Source: Mucilaginibacter_A sp965201005 (lineage in GTDB: Bacteria > Bacteroidota > Bacteroidia > Sphingobacteriales > Sphingobacteriaceae). From it: a stretch of 64,000 bases of DNA. The stretch lies in NCBI RefSeq assembly GCF_965201005.1, contig NZ_OZ241747.1, positions 1,426,001-1,490,000 on the forward strand, read 5' to 3'. The notes under the pieces are model-generated. The model made no database searches. It saw nothing but the letters and a program-made list of their open reading frames with translations, and was not told where the DNA came from. The position numbers and the translations under genes were made by a program. Of the stretch, positions 43,878-53,342 are shown piece by piece (the first letter of the stretch is position 1; each line of letters begins with the position of its first letter).

Positions 43878-46800
43878 TTAAAAACTAAGGTTTAAACCAA
43901 GTATATACCTACGTTCGTTGTTTGGATAGTTACCATAGTCAATACCACCATTGTTACCATTGCCATTTGAGCCGGAAGGCTGAATTTCTGGATCTAAACC
44001 TGAATATTTCGTGATCGTGAACAAGTTTGCACCTTGTACGTAAATCCGCAGCCTGTCAACACCAACACGTTTGACTAAATCAGGATTAAAAGTATAACCG
44101 ATTTGCAAAGTCTTCAATTTTAAGAACGAACCATTTTCAACATAGTAAGAACTTACTGTTTGATCTGTGCTAAAACTACTTTTTAAGCCTGGGTCAACTG
44201 TTTTAGGGTTTAAGTTGGTTGGAGACCAGGAATCATAAACCAAGTCCCTGCTTTTATTACCGGTCAAAGAGGTATAAAACTCTGTCCAGTACTTGATATA
44301 GTTCAAATTTTTATTGCCTTGTGAACCATAAAACACGGCCAAAAGATCAACGTTTTTGTACTTGCCGCTCAAATTAATGCCGTAAGTAATGTTCGGGTTT
44401 GGATTGCCTAAAAAGGTACGGTCTGCAGTTGTTATTTTTCCGTCGCCATTTAAGTCGGCGAATTTAAACGCCCCTGGTGCAGCCCCGTCCTGAGTTGGAG
44501 AAGCTGCCACATCTGCGGCACTGTTGAAATAACCTATTTGTTTATAACCATAGAAAGATCCGATAGGATGTCCCACCGATTCATACACAATGTTGCCAAT
44601 ACGTGATCCTGCAGTAAAGAAATCATTATTTAGTTTCGTAATCGTGTTTTTGAAAGTTGTTATGCTTGCCCCTATATCAAAGCTTAAATCTTTTGCAGGG
44701 CGAATATGGTAAGTAGCGTTTAAGTCAAACCCTTTGTTACGCACCGCACCAACGTTAACGGCAGGAGGGGCTGCACCCCCAACAGTTGCAGGCAAAGTTA
44801 CCTGGAACAGGAGGTTTGAAGAGTTTTTAACAAAGTATTCCGCACTTAGTTCTAACTTGCTGTCAAACAAAGTGGCATCAAAACCTCCATTTGCAATCTT
44901 GTCAGTTTCCCATGTTGTCTGTGTATTACCAATGCTTGTATTATAAAATCCCAAGGTTGGCGTGTTGTAAGAACCATTAATTGGATAATACGAGTTACCT
45001 GCTCCCTGGCCAAATAGAGTAAAGGCGTTTGCACCACCAACGTTGCCCGCAAAACCAGCGGCACCATAACTTCCCCTAAGCTTTAAATCTGTTATCCAGG
45101 TCTGGGACTTTAGGAACTCCTCTTGGGATATTCTCCAAGCCAACGATACAGATGGGAATGTGCCATATTTACGTCCGTCAGCAAAAGCAGAAAATCCATC
45201 ACGCCGAACTGTAGCACCTAAAATATACTTGTCGTTATACTGATAGTCTAAACGGGCAAAATAGGAAAGTGTTGAGGTTGGTGTCCCGTTAACGCCACTA
45301 TTGACTATCCTTCCTGCAAGCTGTGTGTTAGATAAGTTAACAAAATTTGGATTGGTAGAAAACAGATTAGTACCCTGGCCGCTGATCTGACGGTTATAAT
45401 TATCCTTCATCTCATAGCCTGCCAGAAACTTTACATTATGTTTGCCAAAAATCTGGGAATAGTTTAAGGTATTTGTCCAGTTGTAATTAGTATAAAACCC
45501 TCCACCCTCATAAGCACTGTTTGGAACTGCGTGATTTTCCCCGCTTTCGTAAGGATTGGTATTGTATGTATTGTAATAGTAATTGTTCACTTGCGCACTG
45601 AAGGCAGTACGTGCAACCAAATGCTTGGTAAGATCAGCTTCTGCGTAAGCTGTACCGATCAGATTCCAGCCTTTGCTATAATTATTTATTGTTCTGTCTT
45701 GTATTGCAAATGGGTTATTGGCATTTCCCAATTGGGTAGGGCCAGCATAAGTACCACCATAATTTCCGCCAATGTCATAAACTGGTATTTGTGGTTGTAT
45801 ACGATAAATATAAGAAATAGCATTGCCTTCAGCAAGGTTACCCCCAGGGAGTCCGCCCGGTGTTTCAGTATAATAGAACTGTGCGCTTTCCCCAACACGG
45901 ATATGATCTTTAATGTTAAAGTTTGTATTTACACGTCCCTGGTACCTTTTATAATAAGTGTTGTGCAATGTGCCTTCCTGATTAGTATAACCAAAAGAAA
46001 GAAAATAATTATTTTTCTCGTTTGCACCACTGGCACTGATCGTATGTTGTTGGATAGCCGCAGGTTTGAACAAAGTGTGGAACCAATCTGTACCAGAACC
46101 TTTTACAAATTGTTGGATCAGGTAATCGTTTCCAGGATTTGTGGCATCAAACCGATATAATGACGGGTTGATTGCTGCTGCACCTGCATTGGCAACGCCT
46201 TTAGCTGCGGAGCCTTGATAACCATAATCGGCAAGTTTACCACCAATCAATAATGGGTTATCCGGATCAACTCTTGAAACTAATGTTCCATAGTCATCAG
46301 CACCCAATAAATTAAACGGATTGCCACTTAACGGGCGTTGCGTTCCGTAATAACCATCATAAGTGATAGTCGATTTGCCCCTACCTCTTTTAGTAGTTAC
46401 CACAACAACCCCATTACCACCTGCCACACCGTAAATTGCAGCAGCACCGGCATCTTTTAAAACGGATATGGATTCGATATCATTTGGGTTCACATCATTC
46501 ATACTGTTTGTCTGAACACCATCTATTACATACAATGGCTGTGAGTTACCAAAGTTGCTTATACCACGAACGTAAACCTGTGACGTAGCACCCGGCGTAC
46601 CTTGAGTTACCACAGTTACACCGGAAGCCTGGCCTTGCAATAACTGGTCTGAACTTGTTGTGGCCAATTGTTTGGCGGCGGTAACATTCACTGTTGCCAC
46701 GGCACCAGAAATGTCCTGTTTGCGCTGGCTGGTGTAACCCGTTACTACAACTTCGTTTAAAGCATTTGTTCCGGGTTGTAAAGATACATTGATTGTTGTG

Positions 46801-47078
46801 CTGCTGCCTACAACGACGTTTCTGTTGTTATAGCCAAGATAGCTGATTACCAAAGTATTGCCAGGTGAAGCTGAAACGGCAAAATTTCCGTTTGCATCGG
46901 TTACTGCACCGGTGGTGGTTCCCTGAACTTTTACCGATGCACCGATGATCGGCTGTTTGTCATCAGCACCGGTTACTTTGCCGGTAATCCTGGTTTGGGC
47001 TGAAACAATTAATGTAGAAAATACCCCAAAGAGCATTAAATACAATTTCATTTTTTTAATAAGTAAACTGTTGCGCAT
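43878..47078 (-). CDS. susC: SusC/RagA-family TonB-linked outer-membrane protein
   Basis: 1066 residues from ATG at 47078 (MRNSLLIKKMKLYLMLFGV); the frame is open upstream to 47150 but that part is not signal-like and lies in the mRNA leader. N-terminal carboxypeptidase-regulatory-like domain ITGKVTGADDKQPIIGAS, then the SusC plug with NEVVVTGYTSQRKQDISGAVA and VYVRGISNFGNSQPLYVIDG, then a 22-stranded barrel ending YILGLNLSF. It imports oligomeric nutrients with SusD using TonB energy. A complete TTTG-N19-TATTTTTG promoter lies at 47273-47303. Confidence 0.96.
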   Translation of the reverse strand: MRNSLLIKKMKLYLMLFGVFSTLIVSAQTRITGKVTGADDKQPIIGASVKVQGTTTGAVTDANGNFAVSASPGNTLVISYLGYNNRNVVVGSSTTINVSLQPGTNALNEVVVTGYTSQRKQDISGAVATVNVTAAKQLATTSSDQLLQGQASGVTVVTQGTPGATSQVYVRGISNFGNSQPLYVIDGVQTNSMNDVNPNDIESISVLKDAGAAAIYGVAGGNGVVVVTTKRGRGKSTITYDGYYGTQRPLSGNPFNLLGADDYGTLVSRVDPDNPLLIGGKLADYGYQGSAAKGVANAGAAAINPSLYRFDATNPGNDYLIQQFVKGSGTDWFHTLFKPAAIQQHTISASGANEKNNYFLSFGYTNQEGTLHNTYYKRYQGRVNTNFNIKDHIRVGESAQFYYTETPGGLPGGNLAEGNAISYIYRIQPQIPVYDIGGNYGGTYAGPTQLGNANNPFAIQDRTINNYSKGWNLIGTAYAEADLTKHLVARTAFSAQVNNYYYNTYNTNPYESGENHAVPNSAYEGGGFYTNYNWTNTLNYSQIFGKHNVKFLAGYEMKDNYNRQISGQGTNLFSTNPNFVNLSNTQLAGRIVNSGVNGTPTSTLSYFARLDYQYNDKYILGATVRRDGFSAFADGRKYGTFPSVSLAWRISQEEFLKSQTWITDLKLRGSYGAAGFAGNVGGANAFTLFGQGAGNSYYPINGSYNTPTLGFYNTSIGNTQTTWETDKIANGGFDATLFDSKLELSAEYFVKNSSNLLFQVTLPATVGGAAPPAVNVGAVRNKGFDLNATYHIRPAKDLSFDIGASITTFKNTITKLNNDFFTAGSRIGNIVYESVGHPIGSFYGYKQIGYFNSAADVAASPTQDGAAPGAFKFADLNGDGKITTADRTFLGNPNPNITYGINLSGKYKNVDLLAVFYGSQGNKNLNYIKYWTEFYTSLTGNKSRDLVYDSWSPTNLNPKTVDPGLKSSFSTDQTVSSYYVENGSFLKLKTLQIGYTFNPDLVKRVGVDRLRIYVQGANLFTITKYSGLDPEIQPSGSNGNGNNGGIDYGNYPNNERRYILGLNLSF

Positions 47079-47272
47079 AAGATAAAATTTGTAAATAATT
47101 GATTTAAAAGATAAATTGTAAAAAATAGTGTGCAGAACTATACCGCACAAAAAACTAAAACGGATTGACTACGCCTCCCACATAGAAAACTAAAGTGAAG
47201 AAACAGCAAACCTTTTGTGGATTTGTCATCAAAAAAAATTTAAAAAGCAGGTTTATGATTATATTCCGAAGT

Positions 47273-47303
47273 CAAAAATATAAACTTTTTAATAAGTAAC
47301 AAA
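47273..47303 (-). promoter_or_regulatory. Promoter of the susCD operon
   Basis: Reverse strand TTTG (47300-47303), 19 nt, then TATTTTTG (47273-47280). This is a complete Bacteroidota promoter, giving a leader of about 190 nt before the susC ATG. Confidence 0.75.
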
Positions 47304-47462
47304 CTAATTACGAACTATCTTTAAAAGCCTGTAAACAATTACTTTAATTAAAGTTTTTTTAATTTAAAATAGGGTTCTACGTACTATTATTGCAAAAGTT
47401 TTATCAATATAAAACCTAATAACCTTTTGTAAACTTGTTTAACACGGAAACAATTGATCAGC

Positions 47463-48260
47463 ATGAACAGAAAATCCTTTATAAAAACAGCAATGATTGC
47501 AGCCACAGCAACTTCTGCTGGCGGTACGTTGGCAAAAGCACCGAAAAATAGGATGCAAAAACAGCATCAGGAAATTTACGAACTACAGGTTTACAGTTTA
47601 AAAAACACACAGCAGCAAAAACTGGTGGAAGATTATCTGCAGCAGGCGGCTATTCCGGCTTTAAACCGTTTGGGCAGCAAGTACATTGGTGTTTTTACAG
47701 AATTGAAACCCGAAACAGCGCAAACCAAAATTTTTGTGCTGCTACCTTATGCTGATTTGAATGCGTTTCAAAAAGTGCATGACAACCTGATGAAAGATGA
47801 AACGTACACACAAGCGGGCGCAGCCTATCTTCAGGCACCGTTGGCAGAACCTGCTTATGAGCGGATCGAAAGCTCTTTGTTACAGGCATTTAGCACCGCG
47901 CCAAAAATAATGTTGCCCGAAAAAAAACAACGTTTTTTTGAGTTGCGCAGATATGAAAGCGGCAGCGAAGTATTCGGCAAAAGGAAGATCCAAATGTTTA
48001 ATGAAGGCAACGAAACCAAAATTTTTAAAGATTTAGGTTTTCGTCCGGTATTTTTTGCAGAAACTTTGATCGGGGCGATGCGGCCGAACCTGACTTATAT
48101 GATCACGTTTGACAGTATGGAAGATCATGAAGCCAAATGGAAAGCGTTTGGCAACGACCCTGATTGGAAAAGGCTGAGCAGTCTGCCGGAATATCCTGAT
48201 AAAATCGTGTCGCGCATTACTTCTACGTTTCTAAACCCAACGGCATACTCGCAAATTTAA
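47463..48260 (+). CDS. NIPSNAP-family protein, Tat-exported
   Basis: About 265 residues from MNRKSFIKTAMIAATATSAG; an earlier in-frame start at 47454 is less signal-like. The signal has the RKSFIK twin-arginine-like start. The mature protein carries two NIPSNAP dimeric ferredoxin-like domains: EIYELQVYSLKNTQQQKL and KQRFFELRRYESGSEVFGKR, the second with FLNPTAYSQI at the end. Function is unknown; members often sit beside sugar isomerases and Gfo/Idh enzymes, as here. Confidence 0.85.
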   Translation: MNRKSFIKTAMIAATATSAGGTLAKAPKNRMQKQHQEIYELQVYSLKNTQQQKLVEDYLQQAAIPALNRLGSKYIGVFTELKPETAQTKIFVLLPYADLNAFQKVHDNLMKDETYTQAGAAYLQAPLAEPAYERIESSLLQAFSTAPKIMLPEKKQRFFELRRYESGSEVFGKRKIQMFNEGNETKIFKDLGFRPVFFAETLIGAMRPNLTYMITFDSMEDHEAKWKAFGNDPDWKRLSSLPEYPDKIVSRITSTFLNPTAYSQI

Positions 48261-48265
48261 CCGCC

Positions 48266-48295
48266 ATACTGTTTTTATCGGCATAAAAATAGCAT
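48266..48295 (+). repeat. Solo type B repeat after NIPSNAP gene
   Basis: ATACTGTTTTTATCGGCAT plus AAAAATAGCAT. It begins 6 bp after the stop codon (48260). Confidence 0.85.
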
Positions 48296-48387
48296 CGGCA
48301 TTAAACGGTTTTGCAATTTGTCGGTTTAAATTTCTAATATTGAAAAGCATTTCCCACAGCTAAACAAACCTATTAAAAACTAAAATT

Positions 48388-49272
48388 ATGACAACAAGAC
48401 GTTCATTTATCAAATCCTCGGCTGTTTACTCTGCCGGCCTGTTGATGGCCCCATCATTACTCAATTACAACCATAAATACATTGGCTTACAGCTTTATAC
48501 CGTGCGGGACGCAATGGCAAAAGATCCGGCATCTACCCTGGCCAAAGTATCAAAATTAGGTTATAATTCGGTAGAAGGTGCAACTTACACCGGCACGGAA
48601 AAGTTTTACGGTATGGATCCTGCCGAGTTTTCGCGCTTGTTGAAACGCAACGGTTTGATTATGCCGAGCAGCCATTACCGTTTGGGCGATGAAAAAACAA
48701 ACGGCGAAATGCCAAGAGGCACCATTATGCAAGATTGGGGCAAAGCGGTGGACGATGCGGCAACGGTTGGCTTAAAATATATGGTTTGCGCTTATTTATC
48801 GGAATCAGAGCGTGGCGGGACAGACCGTTACAAACACATTGCCGAGCAGTTTAACAAAGCCGGTGAAACCTGTAAAAAAGCCGGGATCCAGTTGTGTTAC
48901 CACAACCACGACTTTGAGTTTAAGCAGGAAAACGGAAAGTTTATGTATGAAGTGCTGCTGGAGAACACAGACAAAAACTTAGTAAAAATGGAGATGGATT
49001 TATACTGGGTAAACAAAGCAGGGCAGGATCCGATTGTGCTGATTAATGCAAACCCCGGCCGTTTCCCGCTTTGGCATATAAAAGATATGGACAAAACGCC
49101 CGAACACGGTTTTACGGAAGTAGGCAATGGTTCGATCGATTTCAAGAAAATATTTAAGTATGCGGACAAGGCCGGTTTAAAATATTTCTTTGTGGAACAG
49201 GACAAAACGCCCGGCGATCCTTTCAACAGTATCAGCCAGAGTATTGCCTACATCAAAAAAAACCTGGTTTAA
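48388..49272 (+). CDS. Sugar phosphate isomerase/epimerase, Tat-exported
   Basis: 294 residues. Twin-arginine signal TTRRSFIKSSAVYSAGLLMA. TIM-barrel motifs KYIGLQLYTVRDAMAKDPAS, CYHNHDFEFKQENGKFMYE, MEMDLYWVNKAGQDPIVL, RFPLWHIKDMDKTPEHGF and KYFFVEQDKTPGDP supply the metal-binding residues. It is a paralogue of the gene at 33465. Followed by a strong terminator (49291-49339). Confidence 0.9.
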   Translation: MTTRRSFIKSSAVYSAGLLMAPSLLNYNHKYIGLQLYTVRDAMAKDPASTLAKVSKLGYNSVEGATYTGTEKFYGMDPAEFSRLLKRNGLIMPSSHYRLGDEKTNGEMPRGTIMQDWGKAVDDAATVGLKYMVCAYLSESERGGTDRYKHIAEQFNKAGETCKKAGIQLCYHNHDFEFKQENGKFMYEVLLENTDKNLVKMEMDLYWVNKAGQDPIVLINANPGRFPLWHIKDMDKTPEHGFTEVGNGSIDFKKIFKYADKAGLKYFFVEQDKTPGDPFNSISQSIAYIKKNLV

Positions 49273-49290
49273 TTTAATCTTTTCAACTTA

Positions 49291-49339
49291 AAAAAAGGTG
49301 CCCTGCCACAATTTGTATTAGTGGGGCACCTTTTTTTTA
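49291..49339 (+). terminator. Terminator after the isomerase gene
   Basis: Stem AAAAAAGGTGCCC with GGGCACCTTTTTTTT across a loop that pairs further (GCCAC/GTGG), followed by a T-run. A repeat core starts within its tail and runs to the next start codon. Confidence 0.8.
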
Positions 49340-49356
49340 TCGATAAAAACAGTATG
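49339..49356 (-). repeat. Type B repeat overlapping the start codon of the PD40 gene
   Basis: ATCGATAAAAACAGTATGG: the ATG at 49354 is built from the last bases of the reverse repeat plus G. Confidence 0.7.
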
Positions 49357-50871
49357 GAAACAAAATTTTTACTGCCTGCGGCCTTGTTTGTCTGCGTTTC
49401 ATTTTTTCAAAAAGCCTCGGCACAAAAAATCGGGATTTTTGACGGGCAGACCGATATAGGCAAAAATGTAAAAACCGGCTCGGCAACTTTTATCCCGCAA
49501 ACGCGGCAATATGTTGTTTCCGGTGCCGGTGCCAATATTTGGGGCGATCATGACGAATTTCATTTTGTGTGGAAAAAGATGAAAGGCGATTTTATTTTAT
49601 ATGCCAAAGCCGAATTTGCCGGTTGGAAAGGCATGGAAGAACACCGCAAAGTTGGCTGGATGGTGCGTAAAACCCTGGACGGCAACTCGCCCCAAATTAA
49701 TGCAGTTGAACATGGCGATGGCTTAACTTCGCTGCAGTTTAGGCGTACTGCAGGTGCCGTTACCGAAGAAATCAAAGCTAAAACTGACCATGCCAACATT
49801 ATTCAATTAGAACGTACCGGAAACACCTACACCATGCGCGTGGCCAGGTACGGCGAACCTTTTGTTATCGAAACAATCAGTAATATAGATTTAGGCGATG
49901 ATGTTTACGTGGGTTTGTTTGTAGGTTCGCACAACGCGGACGTAACGGAAACCGGTATTTTTAAAGATGTGCAAATAACCGTTCCGTTTAAAGGTATTGC
50001 AGATCAAACTACACAAATGAACTTGGGCAGCCGCCTGGAATTGCTGGAAGTGGCCACCGGAAACCGGGAAGTTATTTACACCGTACCAAACTCGATACAA
50101 GCCCCAAACTGGACAAAAGACGGCAAAAGCCTGATTTATAACGATAGCAAAGGCTCGATGTATAATTTTGATATGGCCAGCCGCCAGCCTCAATTATTAA
50201 ACACAGGCGACGTTAAAAGCAACAACAACGATCATGTGATTTCTTTTGATGGCAAAATGATCGGCCTTAGCAGCTGGGTAAAAGATTTGGGCGGTTCTAT
50301 AGTTTATACCATGCCGGTTACAGGTGGTCCGCCTAAGCAAATCACCCCAAAAGGGCCGTCGTACATGCACGGTTGGTCGCCGGACGGTAAAAGTCTGGTT
50401 TTCTGTGGAGACCGGGGCGGCGAGTTTGATGTATATAAAATCCCTGCTTCCGGCGGGAAGGAAATCCGGCTGACCACCACCAAAGGGTTGGACGACGGGC
50501 CGGAATACACGCCAGACGGAAAATATATCTACTTTAATTCCGTACGTTCCGGGTTGATGCAAATTTGGCGCATGAAACCCGATGGCAGCGGGCAGGAGCA
50601 GGTAACCAGCGATGATTTTAACAATTGGTTTGCACACATTTCTCCGGACGGAAAATCCATGGTGTTTTTGTCTTTTTTAAAAACGGAAGTTGAGCCGGGC
50701 ATTCATCCGCCATATAAACACGTGTATATCAGGATGTTGCCAATCAGCGGACAGGGAACACCAAAAGTGCTGGCTTATTTTTACGGCGGCCAGGGTTCTA
50801 TCAACACGCCTTCCTGGTCTCCGGATAGCAAACGCATTGCCTTCATCAGTAACAGTAACCCAATTCCTTAA
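49354..50871 (+). CDS. Secreted TolB/PD40 beta-propeller protein with N-terminal lectin-like domain
   Basis: About 505 residues from METKFLLPAALFVCVSFF, a signal peptide ending ASAQK; the open frame upstream to 49321 lies in the terminator and is rejected. Residues 25-215 look like a concanavalin-type domain (FHFVWKKMKGDFILYAKAEF, VYVGLFVGSHNADVTETG). Residues 230-505 carry PD40/TolB propeller motifs: APNWTKDGKSLIYN, MHGWSPDGKSLVFCGDRGG, GPEYTPDGKYIYFNSVRSG, FAHISPDGKSMVFLSF and TPSWSPDSKRIAFISN. Function unknown. Confidence 0.87.
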   Translation: METKFLLPAALFVCVSFFQKASAQKIGIFDGQTDIGKNVKTGSATFIPQTRQYVVSGAGANIWGDHDEFHFVWKKMKGDFILYAKAEFAGWKGMEEHRKVGWMVRKTLDGNSPQINAVEHGDGLTSLQFRRTAGAVTEEIKAKTDHANIIQLERTGNTYTMRVARYGEPFVIETISNIDLGDDVYVGLFVGSHNADVTETGIFKDVQITVPFKGIADQTTQMNLGSRLELLEVATGNREVIYTVPNSIQAPNWTKDGKSLIYNDSKGSMYNFDMASRQPQLLNTGDVKSNNNDHVISFDGKMIGLSSWVKDLGGSIVYTMPVTGGPPKQITPKGPSYMHGWSPDGKSLVFCGDRGGEFDVYKIPASGGKEIRLTTTKGLDDGPEYTPDGKYIYFNSVRSGLMQIWRMKPDGSGQEQVTSDDFNNWFAHISPDGKSMVFLSFLKTEVEPGIHPPYKHVYIRMLPISGQGTPKVLAYFYGGQGSINTPSWSPDSKRIAFISNSNPIP

Positions 50872-50874
50872 TTT

Positions 50875-50893
50875 ATACCGGCAAAAACAGCAT
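50875..50893 (-). repeat. Type B repeat dyad after PD40 gene
   Basis: ATACCGGCAAAAACAGCAT, beginning 4 bp after the stop codon (50871). Confidence 0.75.
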
Positions 50894-51059
50894 CTGCAAA
50901 ACCCTGAATCTGTTTATTATAAGGCAGGTTTCGGGTTTTGTTTTTAAGCGGAATTGTTTATTAAAATAAAACAAAACCAAATGCTTACACTTGTTATGAT
51001 TACGCACCTAAACCCAACTTCCTGTTTGTCGAATTTTTTAATCAGGGATAATTTCCAGC

Positions 51060-51713
51060 ATGATAAAAGTATTACTTACAGAAGATCATAACGTTGTTAG
51101 AAACGGCATCAGATCTTTACTCGAAAAGGAAGATAACCTGCATATAACTGCCGAAGCCACCAACGGCAGGCACGCGCTTGATTTACTGGAAGAAGGTATT
51201 ACGGTTGATATTATTTTGGCCGATCTGAACATGCCGGAAATGAACGGCATTGAGCTGACGTTGGAAGTAAAAGTTAAATACCCCAAAATTAAGGTGATTG
51301 TTTTATCCATGCTGGATCATGAAAATTACATCCTGGAAGCCTTTAAAGCCGGTGCAAGTGCTTACATCTTAAAAAATATAACTACAGATGAGTTGGTTTT
51401 TGCCATCAAACACATCTGCAATAATGATGAACGGTACATTTGCAGCGAACTTTCCTTGCGCATGCTGGATAAGCTTTTGCACCGCACCGAAATAGTGTTG
51501 ACAACCTTAACACCTGAAAACGATTTATCAAAACGTGAAATGGAAGTGTTGGTTTTACTTGCACAGGGTTTTACCAACCAGGAGATTGCAGATAAATTAT
51601 TTACCAGTAAACGTACCATCGAAGGCCACCGCCAAAATTTGATTGATAAAACAAGCACCCGCAACACAGCCGATTTGATCCGTTATGCAATAGTGAACGG
51701 TTTAATAAATTAA
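51060..51713 (+). CDS. NarL/LuxR-type response regulator
   Basis: 217 residues. Receiver domain 1-120: acidic pair TEDHN, phospho-acceptor Asp in IILADLNMPEMNGIEL, Thr/Ser in VLSMLDHEN and Lys in AYILKN. C-terminal GerE/LuxR HTH: LSKREMEVLVLLAQGFTNQE and IADKLFTSKRTIEGHRQNLI. No sensor kinase is adjacent, so the partner is elsewhere. It stands alone with no recognised promoter element like those of the 56-60 kb cassette. Confidence 0.92.
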   Translation: MIKVLLTEDHNVVRNGIRSLLEKEDNLHITAEATNGRHALDLLEEGITVDIILADLNMPEMNGIELTLEVKVKYPKIKVIVLSMLDHENYILEAFKAGASAYILKNITTDELVFAIKHICNNDERYICSELSLRMLDKLLHRTEIVLTTLTPENDLSKREMEVLVLLAQGFTNQEIADKLFTSKRTIEGHRQNLIDKTSTRNTADLIRYAIVNGLIN

Positions 51714-51945
51714 AACTTTCGGGGCTAATAACCTTTCCTAAATGCGTTTGCCATCAATTTTGGGAAATGCAAATTTTTGAAAATCCCTTTTCAGAAATTG
51801 CCCTGTTTATGTGATCCTAACCCAAAATTTTTTGTTTTTGCAGATTTTATCCTGTAATCAGGTATTTATTCAGCATAAATCAGGTATAACTACTGTTAAA
51901 AGTAGAAAAGGTTTTCCTGAACTTTATAAGGTTAATCAGAAACAT

Positions 51946-52230
51946 ATGAAAACGGAGCTGACCCCACGTTTATTAGGTTTCCTGATCAAAAACGAATACA
52001 AGTATTTCTTATCGCAAACTACTCGTACCGATCAGGAAAGTGTTCGTGTTTGCATTACCTTAAAACCTGTAAAAAAGCATCCTTTACTGCAAAAATTACC
52101 GCAGCCTTTTAATGCTTACCACAACATTATCCACGGATTGGTACAAATGGGGGCCAGGATGAACGATACCGAAATTTTAGTTGAACTTGATGCTAAACGT
52201 GCGGAGAGATTTGAAAATTATAGCAAATAA
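51946..52230 (+). CDS. Small hypothetical protein (94 aa)
   Basis: 94 residues from MKTELTPRLLGFLIKNEYKY; the open frame reaches 51811 but the leader peptide is not convincing. Positively charged, with FNAYHNIIHGLVQMGARMND in the centre. No family recognised. It ends 13 bp before the single-domain response regulator and is probably cotranscribed with it. Confidence 0.6.
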   Translation: MKTELTPRLLGFLIKNEYKYFLSQTTRTDQESVRVCITLKPVKKHPLLQKLPQPFNAYHNIIHGLVQMGARMNDTEILVELDAKRAERFENYSK

Positions 52231-52243
52231 AAACCAAAAAACC

Positions 52244-52630
52244 ATGTTAAAAAAAGTTTTGATCCTGGATAATGATTTAGGGATACTGGAGGTGATGGAA
52301 GAAGCTTTATGTTACGAAGGTTTTAACGTGAAAACGATGGAAGGAACAAACGATATTATTTCGGATATAAAACGATATCAGCCTGATGTATTTATCACCG
52401 ATTATATTTTAAAAGGGATCAACGGCGGAGAACTCTGCAAAAAAATCAAAACCACAATTACAACCGCACATACGCCGGTAGTAATATTTTCGGCTTATAC
52501 CAAAGTGCTGCAATCATTAGGTTTTTATGGTTGTGATGCTTTTGTGCCGAAACCTTTTGATTTGACCGAGATGATCGATCTGATCAAAAACTTATCAGAA
52601 AACCAATTGAAAATGCGTATTAATCTATAA
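52244..52630 (+). CDS. Single-domain response regulator (CheY-like)
   Basis: 128 residues from MLKKVLILDNDLGILEVMEE; the frame is open to 52181 inside the previous gene but this ATG is preferred. Receiver residues: acidic pair at LDND, phospho-acceptor Asp in DVFITDYILKGINGGEL, Ser in VVIFSAYTK and Lys in FVPKPFD. No output domain is attached, so it must act by protein contact. Unknown partner. Confidence 0.9.
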   Translation: MLKKVLILDNDLGILEVMEEALCYEGFNVKTMEGTNDIISDIKRYQPDVFITDYILKGINGGELCKKIKTTITTAHTPVVIFSAYTKVLQSLGFYGCDAFVPKPFDLTEMIDLIKNLSENQLKMRINL

Positions 52631-52726
52631 GTAATAGGGTATTAACACATTATGCCGGGCAAGTAATTGATTTTAAATTACAGCCACGCAATTACACCGT
52701 TTACACCAAATTTAGCTATTCAAAAA

Positions 52727-53086
52727 ATGTTTAATAATTCCGGTATCAACAAGGTTTTTCTGGTAGGCAATATTGGCAAAGAACCAAAAATACATGATTT
52801 TCAGGATCAGCAGGAAGTTTTATGTTTTCCGCTGATCACCACCGAAACGATCAAAAAAAACGGTGAAGATTTTGAACTGACCGAATGGCACAACTTAAAA
52901 ATACCTAAAGCCATTGCTTCAACCACTAATCACCAATTAAAAAAAGGCGATTTGATGTATGTGGAAGGCAAAATACAAACCCGCAGTTATTTTGATGAAG
53001 AACAAATTAAAAAATACAAACTTGAAATAATTGTGATCAAGTTTCAGGTACTGGTTGCTTTGCCCGTTTTGGAAAAGGTTTTGTAG
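52727..53086 (+). CDS. ssb: Single-stranded DNA-binding protein, short form
   Basis: 119 residues from MFNNSGINKVFLVGNIGKEP; the extension to 52667 is not SSB-like. OB-fold motifs: INKVFLVGNIGKEPKIH, CFPLITTETIKKNGEDFELT and the WHNLKI and YVEGKIQTRSYF strands. The acidic C-terminal tip of a replicative SSB is absent, so this is probably an accessory SSB, for repair, transfer or competence, and not the main housekeeping copy. Confidence 0.85.
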   Translation: MFNNSGINKVFLVGNIGKEPKIHDFQDQQEVLCFPLITTETIKKNGEDFELTEWHNLKIPKAIASTTNHQLKKGDLMYVEGKIQTRSYFDEEQIKKYKLEIIVIKFQVLVALPVLEKVL

Positions 53087-53117
53087 CCGGTTTTAATTTC
53101 ATCCTTTGTATTTCCGG

Positions 53118-53184
53118 ATGCTTCTTTTACGGCATAAAATTTAGCGGTTTTCTTGGGATAAATTTACATGCATAAAAGAAGCAT
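53118..53184. repeat. Paired inverted repeat element, 67 bp
   Basis: Left arm ATGCTTCTTTTACGGC plus ATAAAATTTAGCGG, right arm AAATTTACATGC plus ATAAAAGAAGCAT. It follows the ssb gene. Confidence 0.85.
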
Positions 53185-53297
53185 CATAAACTTGTTGAAA
53201 AAAGTTTGAACAAGCCTTAAACTGGCTGCAACTCAAACGGCAGTTTACAATCAATTACTTCCTTTCAAAAAAATACCTTAATTTTCCAGGCATCTGC

Positions 53298-53325
53298 ATA
53301 CTGTTTTTATGCCTTATTTTTTGGG
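53298..53325 (+). repeat. Solo type B repeat
   Basis: ATACTGTTTTTATGCC then TTATTTTTTGGGC, upstream of the HipA_2 gene. Confidence 0.75.
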
Positions 53326-53342
53326 CTGAGAAACAAGGCCGG

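Noticed and set aside
45531..46160. 209-codon plus-strand ORF opposite susC
   Set aside because: Antisense shadow of the SusC barrel, which has clear family motifs on the minus strand.
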